Origin: HRBIN21 sp039630485
Lineage (GTDB): Bacteria; Bacteroidota; Ignavibacteria; Kapaibacteriales; HRBIN21
DNA: 64,000 nt
Assembly: GCA_039630485.1 (NCBI GenBank)
Contig: JBCNUX010000002.1
Location: forward strand, 9,203 to 73,202
Direction: 5' to 3'
The notes under the pieces were generated by a model that saw only the letters and a list, made by a program, of their open reading frames with translations, did not search any database and was not told the DNA's origin. Made by a program: the position numbers and the translations under genes. The first letter of the stretch is position 1, and each line of letters begins with the position of its first letter. Shown here piece by piece: positions 24,163-32,452 of this stretch.

Positions 24163-25348
24163 TTCCCTGGCTTGGGAAGCTGAATTCCACCACTCTCGTC
24201 TCCTGCAGAGCGTGCTGGAGTAGGGTCTCCAACGGGAGCTGAGCCTCTATGTCGGCAACCGTCGTAGGATCCGAGCGCGTGACGGAATGGCGGGGGACGA
24301 AGAGGCTGCAGCAGTCCTCGTCCGGCTGGATCGAGAGCTCGTAGGTGCCTAACTGCCGTGCTTGCGCGATGATTTCCTGCTTGGACATGCCGATGAGAGG
24401 GCGCAGGATTGGGAGCTCAGCAACGGCGCTGATGGTTGCAAGGTTGTCCAGCGTTTGAGAGCTTACCTGTCCTAAGCTCTCGCCTGTCACCAAGGCTTGG
24501 GCTCGGTAGCGGCGGGCTATCTGCTGCGCTAATCGGAGCATGAATCGGCGGTAGAGGATGACGCGGTACGATGGTGGGGCTAACGCGACGACATGCTGTT
24601 GGAACTCTGCAGTTGGGACCAGGAAGAGCCGGGAATGGTATTCGTAGCGGGTCAGCACCTCTACGAGAGCTTCCGCCTTCTCTTGGGAGCGCCGCGAGAC
24701 GAGCGGAAAGCTGTGGAAGTGGACGAAGTCTACAGAACAGCCACGCAGCATCATCCGCCACGCAGCTACGGGGGAGTCGATACCGCCGGAGAGGAGAGCC
24801 AAAACGTGGCCGCTGACGCCCACTGGAAGCCCTCCCATGCCCGGTAGGCGTTCGGTGTAGACGTAGCAGCCATCTGGGAGTAGGCGCACCCAGAGCGTCT
24901 TCTCGGGGGTTTGGAGGTCTACTCGAGCTCCGACGCGCTCTGCAATGTGTGCTCCAAGCTGACGTTCAATCTCGGCTGAGGAGAGAGGGAAGCGCTTCTC
25001 CGTCCGTTTGCACCGAACAGCAAACGAGGCAAACGGGGGGAGTTGGTCGAGGAGTGCGTCCGTGGCCTCTAGAAGGGCTTCCCAGGAGAGCTTGCTCCTG
25101 AGGGCCAACGCAACGGATTCTACTCCCACCACGTGGAGCAGGCGCTCGCGGACAGACTCAATCTGCGAAGGGTCACAGTGAATGCGGACAGCCATTGGGG
25201 GGACATACGTCACGGACGCAGGGAGGTCGTTCAAGGCCTTTCGGATGTTGCGGAGTGCTGTCTGCAGGAACAGACGCCGGTTGTTCCCTTTGAGGGCAAT
25301 CTCATGGAATAACCATGCCAGGAGGACAGGCCGTGGTTTATGCTGCAT
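24068..25348 (-). CDS. thiI: tRNA 4-thiouridine synthase / sulfurtransferase ThiI without rhodanese domain
   Basis: The 426-residue protein has a ferredoxin-like N-terminus, a THUMP domain (about 60-160) and a PP-loop ATPase domain with LALLSGGIDSPVAAW. Further conserved stretches are FVHFHSFPLVS, ALVTGESLGQVSSQTLDNL and RPLIGMSKQEI. It activates U8 of tRNA for thiolation. A C-terminal rhodanese domain is absent, so sulfur must come from a separate carrier. The last 30 residues are low-complexity and antisense to rfbC, and look like a read-through extension. The ATG at 25348 gives an 11-nt overlap with the Nudix-like gene. Confidence 0.92.
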   Translation of the reverse strand: MQHKPRPVLLAWLFHEIALKGNNRRLFLQTALRNIRKALNDLPASVTYVPPMAVRIHCDPSQIESVRERLLHVVGVESVALALRSKLSWEALLEATDALLDQLPPFASFAVRCKRTEKRFPLSSAEIERQLGAHIAERVGARVDLQTPEKTLWVRLLPDGCYVYTERLPGMGGLPVGVSGHVLALLSGGIDSPVAAWRMMLRGCSVDFVHFHSFPLVSRRSQEKAEALVEVLTRYEYHSRLFLVPTAEFQQHVVALAPPSYRVILYRRFMLRLAQQIARRYRAQALVTGESLGQVSSQTLDNLATISAVAELPILRPLIGMSKQEIIAQARQLGTYELSIQPDEDCCSLFVPRHSVTRSDPTTVADIEAQLPLETLLQHALQETRVVEFSFPSQGTTCRTTLPPGVAATPVVTSPANGRAQTESGP

Positions 25349-25787
25349 CTGCTGCGTAGCTCTGAAGTGCCAACTGTGAACACAACGATCCACGCTGGGC
25401 GCCTTCACTCAGCTCCCCCATCCGGCCCCAGCGCCATGCTCGGTAGAGCGTGACTGGCTCGGTAGAGGTCGTCGGTAACTGAGGGTTGGTGTGGAGAGAG
25501 GCTTCATAGAGGCGCATGGAGAGCCGGTAGTTTGGGCGTTGTTGGGAGCCTGCGCATCGAAAGCGGATATCGGCTAGCTCGCAGCCGAGCTTGGTCTTAG
25601 CCAGCCGCTTGAGGGCCTCATCGTCCGACTCCCCTGGTCGGAGGCTGACAGCCGGGAGTCCCCAAATGCCGGGCAACTCGGGGTCGTCCTCCGGGCGTAG
25701 CACTAGGAGGACCTTGTCAGGATGTAGGGCAGAGCGAATGAGAACTGCGATGCTCTCCTTGCTCTGTTCTGTTGCAGAGCTGCTCAT
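25338..25787 (-). CDS. Nudix-fold protein with a degenerate Nudix box
   Basis: The 149-residue protein looks like a Nudix hydrolase: SIAVLIRSALHPDKVLLVLR, then GIWGLPAVSLRPGES and ALKRLAKTKLGCEL at the place of the Nudix box. The consensus REuxEExG is replaced by KRLAKTKLG, so the metal-binding glutamates are missing and catalysis by the usual mechanism is unlikely. It may be a binding protein or a non-catalytic regulator. It lies between the FtsW-like gene (ATGA overlap) and thiI (11-nt overlap) in the ligA operon. Confidence 0.7.
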   Translation of the reverse strand: MSSSATEQSKESIAVLIRSALHPDKVLLVLRPEDDPELPGIWGLPAVSLRPGESDDEALKRLAKTKLGCELADIRFRCAGSQQRPNYRLSMRLYEASLHTNPQLPTTSTEPVTLYRAWRWGRMGELSEGAQRGSLCSQLALQSYAADAA

Positions 25788-26917
25788 GATGGTCTCACAA
25801 CGAACGTTGGATGCACCTTAGCCTCCAAGGAGTTCCAGCGCCCGATGTTGAGCAAGATGCCGGTTGCTGCTGCGGAGAAGAAGACGGAGCTCCCACCGTA
25901 ACTCAGAAATGGCAGCGGGACTCCTGTGACGGGTAGCAAGCCGGTAGTGACTCCCATGTGGACGAGGGCGTAGACTGCTAGGGTTGCCGTGATGCAGAGA
26001 GCGGCAACCCGTCCAAAGGTGTCAGGACAGTGAAGAGCGATCCGGAGTCCGCGCCAGAGGATGAGCAAGAAGGCTCCTACGATGGCGGTAGTTCCCAAGA
26101 GGCCGTACTCCTCGCCAATGATGGCGAAGATGAAGTCGCTATAAGCTTCCGGCAGGAAGAGCTCCCGCTGTAGGCTTTGACCAGGCCCAACGCCAAACAG
26201 CCCTCCGTGGCCGAAGGCCAAGAGGGACTGTCGAGTCTGGTACGATATCTGCCCCTGCCACGAACCGAGGAAAGCCACAAGCCGCTGGAAGCGGTACGGT
26301 GCCGCCAAGACGTAGATCAGGAAGCCAGCTGCCCCAAGCCCCGCCAGCAGGGCTAGGGTGCGGATGCGTACACCGACAGCAGCGAGTGCCAGGAATCCAA
26401 GGAAGGCAACCAACCCAGCCGCGGAAGCATTCGGCTGGGCAGCAATGAGGACCCAGCAGAGCACGAGCCACAGAATAGCCCGCCGGACGGCAGGGTGGGC
26501 AAGGTCTAGAGGAGGCCCGGCTGAGCTCAGGCGAGCCGCGATCGCCAATGGCAAGGCATACTTGACGAACTCTGAGGGCTGGAAGCGGAAGAACCCCAGC
26601 TCTAACCACCGTGTTGCCCCCTTGATGGGTTCTCCAACCACGAGCGTGAGGAGCAGTAGGCCGGCCCCTATCCACAGCATCGGTCCCGCCCATCGGAGCC
26701 AGAAGTGGTAGTCCACGTTCAGCACAACGAGGATGACAGCAATGCTCAGTCCGGCCCGAAGGGCCTGTCGCCACAGGAAGTGGTGGCTCGAGCCAAATTT
26801 CCAGGCAGCCACAGAGGCACTTGCGCTGTAGACGAGAGCGATGCTGAAAAGCAGTAGTCCCACGACCGTCAGCAGCAGGAGCCAGTCTACCGATGTCTGG
26901 CCGAGCCGTAAGCGCAT
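25784..26917 (-). CDS. FtsW/RodA/SpoVE-family peptidoglycan polymerase
   Basis: The 377-residue SEDS protein has about ten membrane helices. It shows GATRWLELGFFRFQPSEFVKYALP, HGGLFGVGPGQSLQR, YSDFIFAIIGEEYG and the C-terminal TGVPLPFLSYGGSS, which are signature stretches of FtsW/RodA glycosyltransferases that polymerise lipid II. LPEAYSDFIFAIIGEE and the C-terminal motif are closer to FtsW than RodA, but the call between the two is uncertain because no murein cluster surrounds it. It starts 4 nt after the ligA stop and overlaps the Nudix-like gene as ATGA. Confidence 0.9.
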   Translation of the reverse strand: MRLRLGQTSVDWLLLLTVVGLLLFSIALVYSASASVAAWKFGSSHHFLWRQALRAGLSIAVILVVLNVDYHFWLRWAGPMLWIGAGLLLLTLVVGEPIKGATRWLELGFFRFQPSEFVKYALPLAIAARLSSAGPPLDLAHPAVRRAILWLVLCWVLIAAQPNASAAGLVAFLGFLALAAVGVRIRTLALLAGLGAAGFLIYVLAAPYRFQRLVAFLGSWQGQISYQTRQSLLAFGHGGLFGVGPGQSLQRELFLPEAYSDFIFAIIGEEYGLLGTTAIVGAFLLILWRGLRIALHCPDTFGRVAALCITATLAVYALVHMGVTTGLLPVTGVPLPFLSYGGSSVFFSAAATGILLNIGRWNSLEAKVHPTFVVRPS

Positions 26918-26921
26918 GGGA

Positions 26922-29018
26922 CTACTCTCCTGGAGGATTCGCTTCCAGGAGCTGCAGGAACTCCTCTTCAGAGAGCTGAGGGATGCCGAGCTGCTGTGCC
27001 CGTAGGAGCTTAGACCCCGGATTTGCTCCGACGATGAGGTAATCCGTTCGGCGGCTCACGGTGTCCGTCGTACGGCCACCGCGGAGCTCAATGGCTCGGC
27101 GGGCTTGATCGCGGGTCATGGAAGAGAGCTCGCCCGTAAGGACGAAAGTCTTCCCCGCGAAGAACCCTTGGGAAGTAGGCCGGGGAAGATGTTCAACAGC
27201 GAAGAGCAGTCCGGCTTGTCGTAGGCGCTCTAAGAGTGTTCGGTTGCGCTCATCGCGGAAGAAGCGGTACACGGAGTCAGCAATCTGCTCACCCACACCG
27301 TGGATGGCTAAGAGGTCGTCCACGGTGGCCTGGGCTAATGCATCTATGCTGGGGAAGGCCTTGGCTAAGAGCTTCGCGGTCTCCTCGCCGACGAACCGAA
27401 TCCCGAGAGCAAAGAGCACACGGTGATACGGACGCTCTTTGCTAGCCTCAATGGCGGCTAAGAGGTTCTCTACTCGCTTCTGCCCCCATCCCTCGAGCTC
27501 TACAAGGCGGTCGCGGTGCTGATGTAGCTCGTAGATGTCAGCGATACTGCGCAAGAACCTATGGTTGACGAGCTGGTCGACAACCCGCTCTCCCATGCCC
27601 TGAATGTCCATAGCACGACGAGAGGCGAAATGCTCAATGCGGCGCCGTATCTGCCAGGGGCACTCCAAGTGGTCGCAGTAGTAGTCAACCTCTCCGAGTG
27701 GACGGTAGAGGGGATGCTGGAGTGGACATGGACACACCTCGGGAAAGACGTACGGCTGGGCTTCGGGTGGACGCCTTTCCAAGACAACCCCGCTAACCTT
27801 GGGGATGACCTCGCCTCCTTTCTCTACGATGACGGTGTCACCAATCCGTAGGTCTAGCTTGGCGATGTAGTCTGCATTGTGGAGGGTTGCACGGCTGATG
27901 GTGGAGCCAGCCAAGAAGACGGGTTCCAATTCCGCAACAGGGGTGACCTTACCTGTGCGTCCGACTTGCAGCACGATGTCTCGCAACACCGTTGTGGCCT
28001 TCTTCGCCTCGTACTTGTAGGCAATGGCCCAGCGAGGAGCACGAGCTACGGTCCCCAATCGCTGCTGCTGGCGTAAGGAATCGACCTTCAGTACGATGCC
28101 GTCAATCTGGAAGGGAAGCTGCTCGCGAGCGGTCTCCCAGTGGTCGATGAAGGCGAAGACTTCGTCTAGGGTCTCGCAGAGCTTCCAGTGAGGATCCGTG
28201 GGGAAGCCTAATTGCCGGAGCAGTTGCAGGTTCTCGCTCTGAGAGGCGAGCTCTACTTGGTTGGAGTAAAGGTAGTAGCAGACTAGCTGGAGAGGGCGGC
28301 GGGCCACTTCACGAGGGTCCAAGAGCTTTAGCGTTCCGGCCGCTAGGTTCCGCGGGTTTGCAAATGGGCTTTCCCCAGCCTCTTCTCGCTCACGGTTGAG
28401 CCGAAGGAAGTCCTCCACGAGGAGATAGACTTCTCCGCGGACCTCGAAGGTGTGGAGAGGGCTGCCGTGGTAGCTAACGGGACGCACGCGGAGAGGGAGC
28501 TGGCGGATCGTCCGTAGGTTTTGTGTAATATCATCGCCCGTGTAGCCGTCGCCTCGACTGGCGCCAAGTACGAAGGTCCCATCGCGGTAGTGGAGGCTCA
28601 CGGACACTCCGTCGTACTTGAGTTCGGCGACGTACCGATACGGTTCGCCTTCCAGGAGCTCACGGACACGCCGGTCGAACTCGAGCAGTTCCTCGCGGCT
28701 GTAGGTGTTGTCCAGAGAGAGCATCGGGATGCGATGCTGGACGCTCGGGAACTCCTTAAGTGGCTCCCCGCTGACTCGCTGGGTGGGTGAATCAGGGGTG
28801 ATGAGCTCTGGGAATTCTGCCTCTAAGCGCTTGAGTTCAGCGAAGAGGGCATCGTACTCCCGGTCAGAGATCCGAGGCTGGGCCTCTACGTAGTAGTAGT
28901 AGTCGTGCAGCCGGATAAGCTCACGTAGTTCTTGGATACGTTTAGCTGCCCTCTGGCGGCGCCGTTCGCGTTGTGGTTCCTCGGGCTTGGGCTCTAAGAG
29001 GTTGAGCTGCTCTGCCAT
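26922..29018 (-). CDS. ligA: NAD-dependent DNA ligase
   Basis: The 698-residue enzyme seals DNA nicks using NAD+. Domains in order are: Ia (about 25-90, HDYYYYVEAQPRISDREYD), the adenylation domain with the AMP-accepting lysine 134 in AELKYDGVS, the OB fold (KYEAKKATTVLRDI, QVGRTGKVTPVAEL), a four-cysteine zinc finger (CPCPLQH to CDHLECPW), helix-hairpin-helix repeats, and a C-terminal BRCT domain from about 610. It leads an operon ligA, ftsW-like, Nudix-like, thiI, with a TATTTTTG element 34 nt upstream of its ATG. Confidence 0.97.
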   Translation of the reverse strand: MAEQLNLLEPKPEEPQRERRRQRAAKRIQELRELIRLHDYYYYVEAQPRISDREYDALFAELKRLEAEFPELITPDSPTQRVSGEPLKEFPSVQHRIPMLSLDNTYSREELLEFDRRVRELLEGEPYRYVAELKYDGVSVSLHYRDGTFVLGASRGDGYTGDDITQNLRTIRQLPLRVRPVSYHGSPLHTFEVRGEVYLLVEDFLRLNREREEAGESPFANPRNLAAGTLKLLDPREVARRPLQLVCYYLYSNQVELASQSENLQLLRQLGFPTDPHWKLCETLDEVFAFIDHWETAREQLPFQIDGIVLKVDSLRQQQRLGTVARAPRWAIAYKYEAKKATTVLRDIVLQVGRTGKVTPVAELEPVFLAGSTISRATLHNADYIAKLDLRIGDTVIVEKGGEVIPKVSGVVLERRPPEAQPYVFPEVCPCPLQHPLYRPLGEVDYYCDHLECPWQIRRRIEHFASRRAMDIQGMGERVVDQLVNHRFLRSIADIYELHQHRDRLVELEGWGQKRVENLLAAIEASKERPYHRVLFALGIRFVGEETAKLLAKAFPSIDALAQATVDDLLAIHGVGEQIADSVYRFFRDERNRTLLERLRQAGLLFAVEHLPRPTSQGFFAGKTFVLTGELSSMTRDQARRAIELRGGRTTDTVSRRTDYLIVGANPGSKLLRAQQLGIPQLSEEEFLQLLEANPPGE

Positions 29019-29051
29019 CTTGGCGGCTCAAGCAGTTAGTAGGCCTGCAAG

Positions 29052-29059
29052 CAAAAATA
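29052..29059 (-). promoter_or_regulatory. -7 element TATTTTTG upstream of ligA
   Basis: TATTTTTG on the minus strand fits TAnnTTTG and would start transcription about 27 nt before the ligA ATG. A TTG at exactly 20 nt is not seen. It is arranged back to back with the mlaE element at 29107. Confidence 0.5.
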
Positions 29060-29106
29060 CAGGGGTTAGGCACGACTGCAGTGACCGCAAGGGGTGGGGG
29101 ACGGAG

Positions 29107-29114
29107 TAATTTTG
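29107..29114 (+). promoter_or_regulatory. -7 element TAATTTTG directly before mlaE
   Basis: TAATTTTG ends only 7 nt before the mlaE ATG at 29122, so a start at the usual distance would fall at or within 3 nt of the start codon. No TTG is seen at the ideal distance. Confidence 0.5.
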
Positions 29115-29121
29115 CGCTGTC

Positions 29122-29898
29122 ATGAGACCCATTCGCTTCATCGGGCACTGGACGCTTCGCTTCTTGGCCGGACTCGGACGCATCCTACTACTGTTGGGAA
29201 GTGTGCTGAGGTATCTCCCCCGGGTGGTGAAAGACTGGCGCTTGGTGGTTCAGCAGATGGCAGTCTTCGGAGCAGATTCGCTTCCACTGGTGCTGCTCAT
29301 CGGTGGCTTCACGGGAGCTATTGCAGCCCTGCAGGCGACGAACCTCTTCGACAAGTTTAACCTGCTGGCCCTAGCGCGCCCATACCTCGGAAGCTCCATT
29401 GCAACAGTCGTCTTCACGGAGCTGACCCCGGTGCTCACCGCCTTGGTCATTGCTGGGCGTGTCGGGGGGGCGATCGCTGCTCAGATCGGTACCATGGCCG
29501 TCTCTGAGCAGTTGGACGCTTTAGAGATCATGGCGATAGACCGGGATCGGTACTTAGGAATGCCACGTGTTGTGGCGGCGCTAACGATGATGCCGGTCTT
29601 AGCGGTGTTCTCCAACGTCATCGCAATCTTTGGAGCCTTGGCGCTGACGGTGCTGAAGTTTGATATCTCGCCGGCGCTCTTCTTCGAGTCCATCCAGCGA
29701 TTCTTCCGGACGTCCGAGGTAGTGATAGGGTTGGTCAAATCGGCGGTGTTCGGTGGTGTGACCGCCCTCATCGGCTGTGCTGAGGGCTTTGCTACAACGG
29801 GTGGGGCTGAAGGGGTGGGACGGAGTACCGTCCGAGCTTTCACAACGTCTGCAGCGACGATCCTGGTGCTGGATGCTCTGTTTGGATATGTGCTGTAA
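29122..29898 (+). CDS. mlaE: MlaE-family lipid ABC transporter permease
   Basis: The 258-residue permease has the MlaE layout: an N-terminal interfacial helix, LIGGFTGAIAALQATNLFDKF, FTELTPVLTALVIAGRVGGAIAAQ, SEQLDALEIMAIDRDRYLGMPR and four to five membrane helices. It would move phospholipids between inner and outer membrane together with an ATPase (MlaF) and an MCE protein (MlaD), neither of which is adjacent. trmB follows 20 nt later. The mRNA may be leaderless because the -7 box lies 7 nt before the ATG. Confidence 0.92.
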   Translation: MRPIRFIGHWTLRFLAGLGRILLLLGSVLRYLPRVVKDWRLVVQQMAVFGADSLPLVLLIGGFTGAIAALQATNLFDKFNLLALARPYLGSSIATVVFTELTPVLTALVIAGRVGGAIAAQIGTMAVSEQLDALEIMAIDRDRYLGMPRVVAALTMMPVLAVFSNVIAIFGALALTVLKFDISPALFFESIQRFFRTSEVVIGLVKSAVFGGVTALIGCAEGFATTGGAEGVGRSTVRAFTTSAATILVLDALFGYVL

Positions 29899-29918
29899 CC
29901 TAGGGAAGAGGACGCGGG

Positions 29919-30605
29919 ATGCCAATTGGGGACCTCCCTAAAGCGTTCCCTCGACGTCTGCGGCACCACGGGAGTCCTTACCTCTACATCCCGCTGCACC
30001 AGCTTCGCATCCGTCCGCCCGGATATCCTCCAGTGCCGGAACGGTTAGAGTGGAGCCAGCTCTTCGCTTCTGGAGAACCTCCGCTCAACCTGGATGTCGG
30101 CTGTGGTGAGGGGAGCTTTCTGCGGGAGTTCGCTCGTCAGCATCCGCAGGAGAACATCTTGGGGATAGAGGTACGCAGGGTGTTGGTGGAACAGCTCTCG
30201 GAGATGCTTCACCGAGAGGGACTTCCAAACGCTGCAGTACTCTGGTACAGCATCGTCAACGGTCTGCCGTTCATAGACGATGGCAGTGTGGCCCGCATCT
30301 TCGTGCTGTTTCCCGATCCATGGCCGAAGAAGCGGCACCACAAGCGGCGAATGCTGACTCCCTTCGTGCTGCAGGAGTTCGCGCGGGTCTTGCGCCCCGA
30401 TGGGCTTCTGTATATCGCCACAGATTTCCCCGCACTGGATGAGCACCATCGCCAAGTGCTGCAGGATACTGGCTACTTCGATTACGAGTACGTCACAGAC
30501 GACGCTGACTGGGGGCTGCCCCTGACGGACCGTGAGGAATCTTGCCGCCGCCGTGGGATCCCGTACGTTCGGATGCGTTGCTGGAAGCGATGCCCAGTGG
30601 ACTGA
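29919..30605 (+). CDS. trmB: tRNA (guanine-N7)-methyltransferase
   Basis: The 228-residue S-adenosylmethionine enzyme makes m7G46 in tRNA. It has the SAM motif NLDVGCGEGSFLREFA, ILGIEVRRVLVEQL, the diagnostic FVLFPDPWPKKRHHKRRM and VLRPDGLLYIATDF, all conserved in TrmB. The N-terminal extension of about 45 residues is longer than in E. coli. Its last 16 nt contain the start of aat, so translation of the two is coupled. Upstream is mlaE, so the three genes likely form an operon. Confidence 0.94.
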   Translation: MPIGDLPKAFPRRLRHHGSPYLYIPLHQLRIRPPGYPPVPERLEWSQLFASGEPPLNLDVGCGEGSFLREFARQHPQENILGIEVRRVLVEQLSEMLHREGLPNAAVLWYSIVNGLPFIDDGSVARIFVLFPDPWPKKRHHKRRMLTPFVLQEFARVLRPDGLLYIATDFPALDEHHRQVLQDTGYFDYEYVTDDADWGLPLTDREESCRRRGIPYVRMRCWKRCPVD

Positions 30606-31174
30606 CGGCAGAGCTGGTGCTGGTAGCTTACCAACATGGCTACTTCCCGATGGCTGATCCCGAGACACGGGAGGTCTTCTTCTACTCGCCCGATCCCAGA
30701 GCCATCATTCCGCTGGATGGCGTCAGCATCTCCCGATCACTACGGCAGACTTTACGGAGAGGGGACTACGAGGTTCGCTTCAACACAGCCTTTGAGGCCG
30801 TCATCCGTGGCTGTGCTGAGCGTCCCCAGTCTTGGATTTCGGAAGAGCTCATCGCTGTCTACGCGGAGCTCCATGCAATGGGGTTTGCCCACTCTGTGGA
30901 AGCTTGGTACGGTGACCTGTTGGCAGGCGGACTCTATGGGGTCGCACTCGGAGGGGCTTTTTTCGGGGAGTCCATGTTCACGCGCCGCCCAGATGCTTCC
31001 AAAGTTGCGTTCGTAGCCTTGGTGGAGCGGTTGCGACAGCGTGGGTTTGTGCTGTTGGATGCACAGTACAGCAACCCCCATACCCAACGCTTAGGGGCGC
31101 TTGAAATTCCGCGGAGTGAGTACCTGCGGCGACTCGAGTGTGCGCTGCGACTTCGGTGCCGATTCGCCGACTGA
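30590..31174 (+). CDS. aat: Leucyl/phenylalanyl-tRNA-protein transferase
   Basis: The 194-residue enzyme adds Leu or Phe to proteins with N-terminal Arg or Lys, marking them for ClpS/ClpAP degradation. Family hallmarks seen are YQHGYFPMADPETREVFFYSPDPRA, SWISEELIAVYAELHAMGFAHSVEAW, LAGGLYGVALGGAFFGESMF and LLDAQYSNPHTQRLGALEI. The ATG at 30590 is used because residue positions then match the family; the upstream GTG-type frame from 30542 runs inside trmB. Its 3' end overlaps the OstA-like gene on the opposite strand by 84 nt. Confidence 0.95.
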   Translation: MPSGLTAELVLVAYQHGYFPMADPETREVFFYSPDPRAIIPLDGVSISRSLRQTLRRGDYEVRFNTAFEAVIRGCAERPQSWISEELIAVYAELHAMGFAHSVEAWYGDLLAGGLYGVALGGAFFGESMFTRRPDASKVAFVALVERLRQRGFVLLDAQYSNPHTQRLGALEIPRSEYLRRLECALRLRCRFAD

Positions 31175-32452
31175 GGATGCTTTTTGCCACCGCCAGCGAT
31201 GCCGCCACGACGGCACGAGTGGACGTTCCTCTTGCCACGCCAGAGATGGTAGAGACCACTCTGCTGGGCGTTCGCCGATGAGCGGCTCTGGAACGTACTC
31301 GCCGTAGATCTTGCCTAGCCACCGTGCTGTCTGCAAGCTGTCGTCGTAGAGGACAAGCTCGACTCTGTCAGCGCTGTTTCGGAAGAGGCCCGCTGGGACG
31401 CCGTCCGAATCGTAGTGCCAATACACCGTTCGGGTGTTCCCAACGGCATGCAGCTCGGCAAGGGAGTCGCTTAGCCGGCGGAGGCTGACGGAATCAGCCT
31501 TTAGCTGGTGCATGCGTAGGGTCGTGTCAATGCGGATGCGCAGTCGAGCGTTTCCGTAGCCATGCAGGATCGAGAATTGCCCTCCTTGGAGGAACACAGC
31601 GATGCTGTCGGCTTTGAGCTCCGCCGCGCCATACCAGACAGTGGGGTCGCCACTCAATGTGACGTGTCCCGAGTCCTCCTCCCACAGCACTCTACTTGCT
31701 CGGGCGGCCCAGAGGGTATCCCGCACGATGCTTGCCGACCCTTCAGCTCGTAGGTGGTTCCCTGTGCTGTCTCGCCGGAGGAGTATGGTCGCTGCTGTGA
31801 GCCAAACGGTGTCGTGGGCTGCCGTATCCAATTGCCGAAGGATGGCGGAGCCGGCCAGACGTATCTGACTGCTCTGCGGCAAGTACGTTATGGTGTCGGC
31901 TTCGGCTGAAAGATGTCCTGAAGGGCTTTCAGCATACCCTCCGCCCCAAGAGTGGGAGACTCCGGTAGCGCGGTGATAGCGCAAAGTATCGGTCCAGAGA
32001 GTTACCGTCTCATCTCGGTAGAGCACGTCTGTGACGAGGAGAAGCTCTCGCTGAGCGATGTTGTAGAAGCCCCACCGAGCCCGAACGGAACGACTGTCCT
32101 GGCGGATTTCCGCCCCTTGTTCAGCAACAGCCGTAGCTGCTGCGGGATCGTAGATGATGAGAGGGGCGGTAATTCGGAGCCCGTCCTGCTCCAGACGGAC
32201 ATTGTGTCGTAGGACGACGAGGCCAGTAGCGATGTACTGCAGGGCCGTGCCACAGCGGAGGGTAGCGTTCCCTTGTTGGAGCCACACGTTGCCGATGAGC
32301 TCTCGCACGTCTCCGCTATCTGACGGCCGTACGGCGAAGGCATCAGCGTGGTGGAGGATGACTGGTAAGGGCGGTCCGATGGGACGATCCTGACCATAGA
32401 GCGCCGGAGAGAGGAGCAGAAGGAGTCCTATGCTGCCTGTTCGCAACCGCAC
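31091..32452 (-). CDS. OstA/LptA-like protein (LPS transport periplasmic domain)
   Basis: The 453-residue product starts with a signal peptide (RTGSIGLLLLLSPALYGQ) and consists of beta-jellyroll repeats of the OstA type, for example ELIGNVWLQQGNATLRCGTALQY, VVLRHNVRLEQDGLRITAPLIIY and VTLSGDPTVWYGAAELKADSI. Repeats of this sort form the LPS bridge of LptA and the N-domain of LptD. In Bacteroidota similar long OstA-like proteins occur. The start is GTG at 32452, or TTG at 32446, both overlapping the folC end by about 20 nt. The last 27 residues are antisense to aat. Confidence 0.8.
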   Translation of the reverse strand: MRLRTGSIGLLLLLSPALYGQDRPIGPPLPVILHHADAFAVRPSDSGDVRELIGNVWLQQGNATLRCGTALQYIATGLVVLRHNVRLEQDGLRITAPLIIYDPAAATAVAEQGAEIRQDSRSVRARWGFYNIAQRELLLVTDVLYRDETVTLWTDTLRYHRATGVSHSWGGGYAESPSGHLSAEADTITYLPQSSQIRLAGSAILRQLDTAAHDTVWLTAATILLRRDSTGNHLRAEGSASIVRDTLWAARASRVLWEEDSGHVTLSGDPTVWYGAAELKADSIAVFLQGGQFSILHGYGNARLRIRIDTTLRMHQLKADSVSLRRLSDSLAELHAVGNTRTVYWHYDSDGVPAGLFRNSADRVELVLYDDSLQTARWLGKIYGEYVPEPLIGERPAEWSLPSLAWQEERPLVPSWRHRWRWQKASSVGESAPKSQRTLESPQVLTPRNFKRP

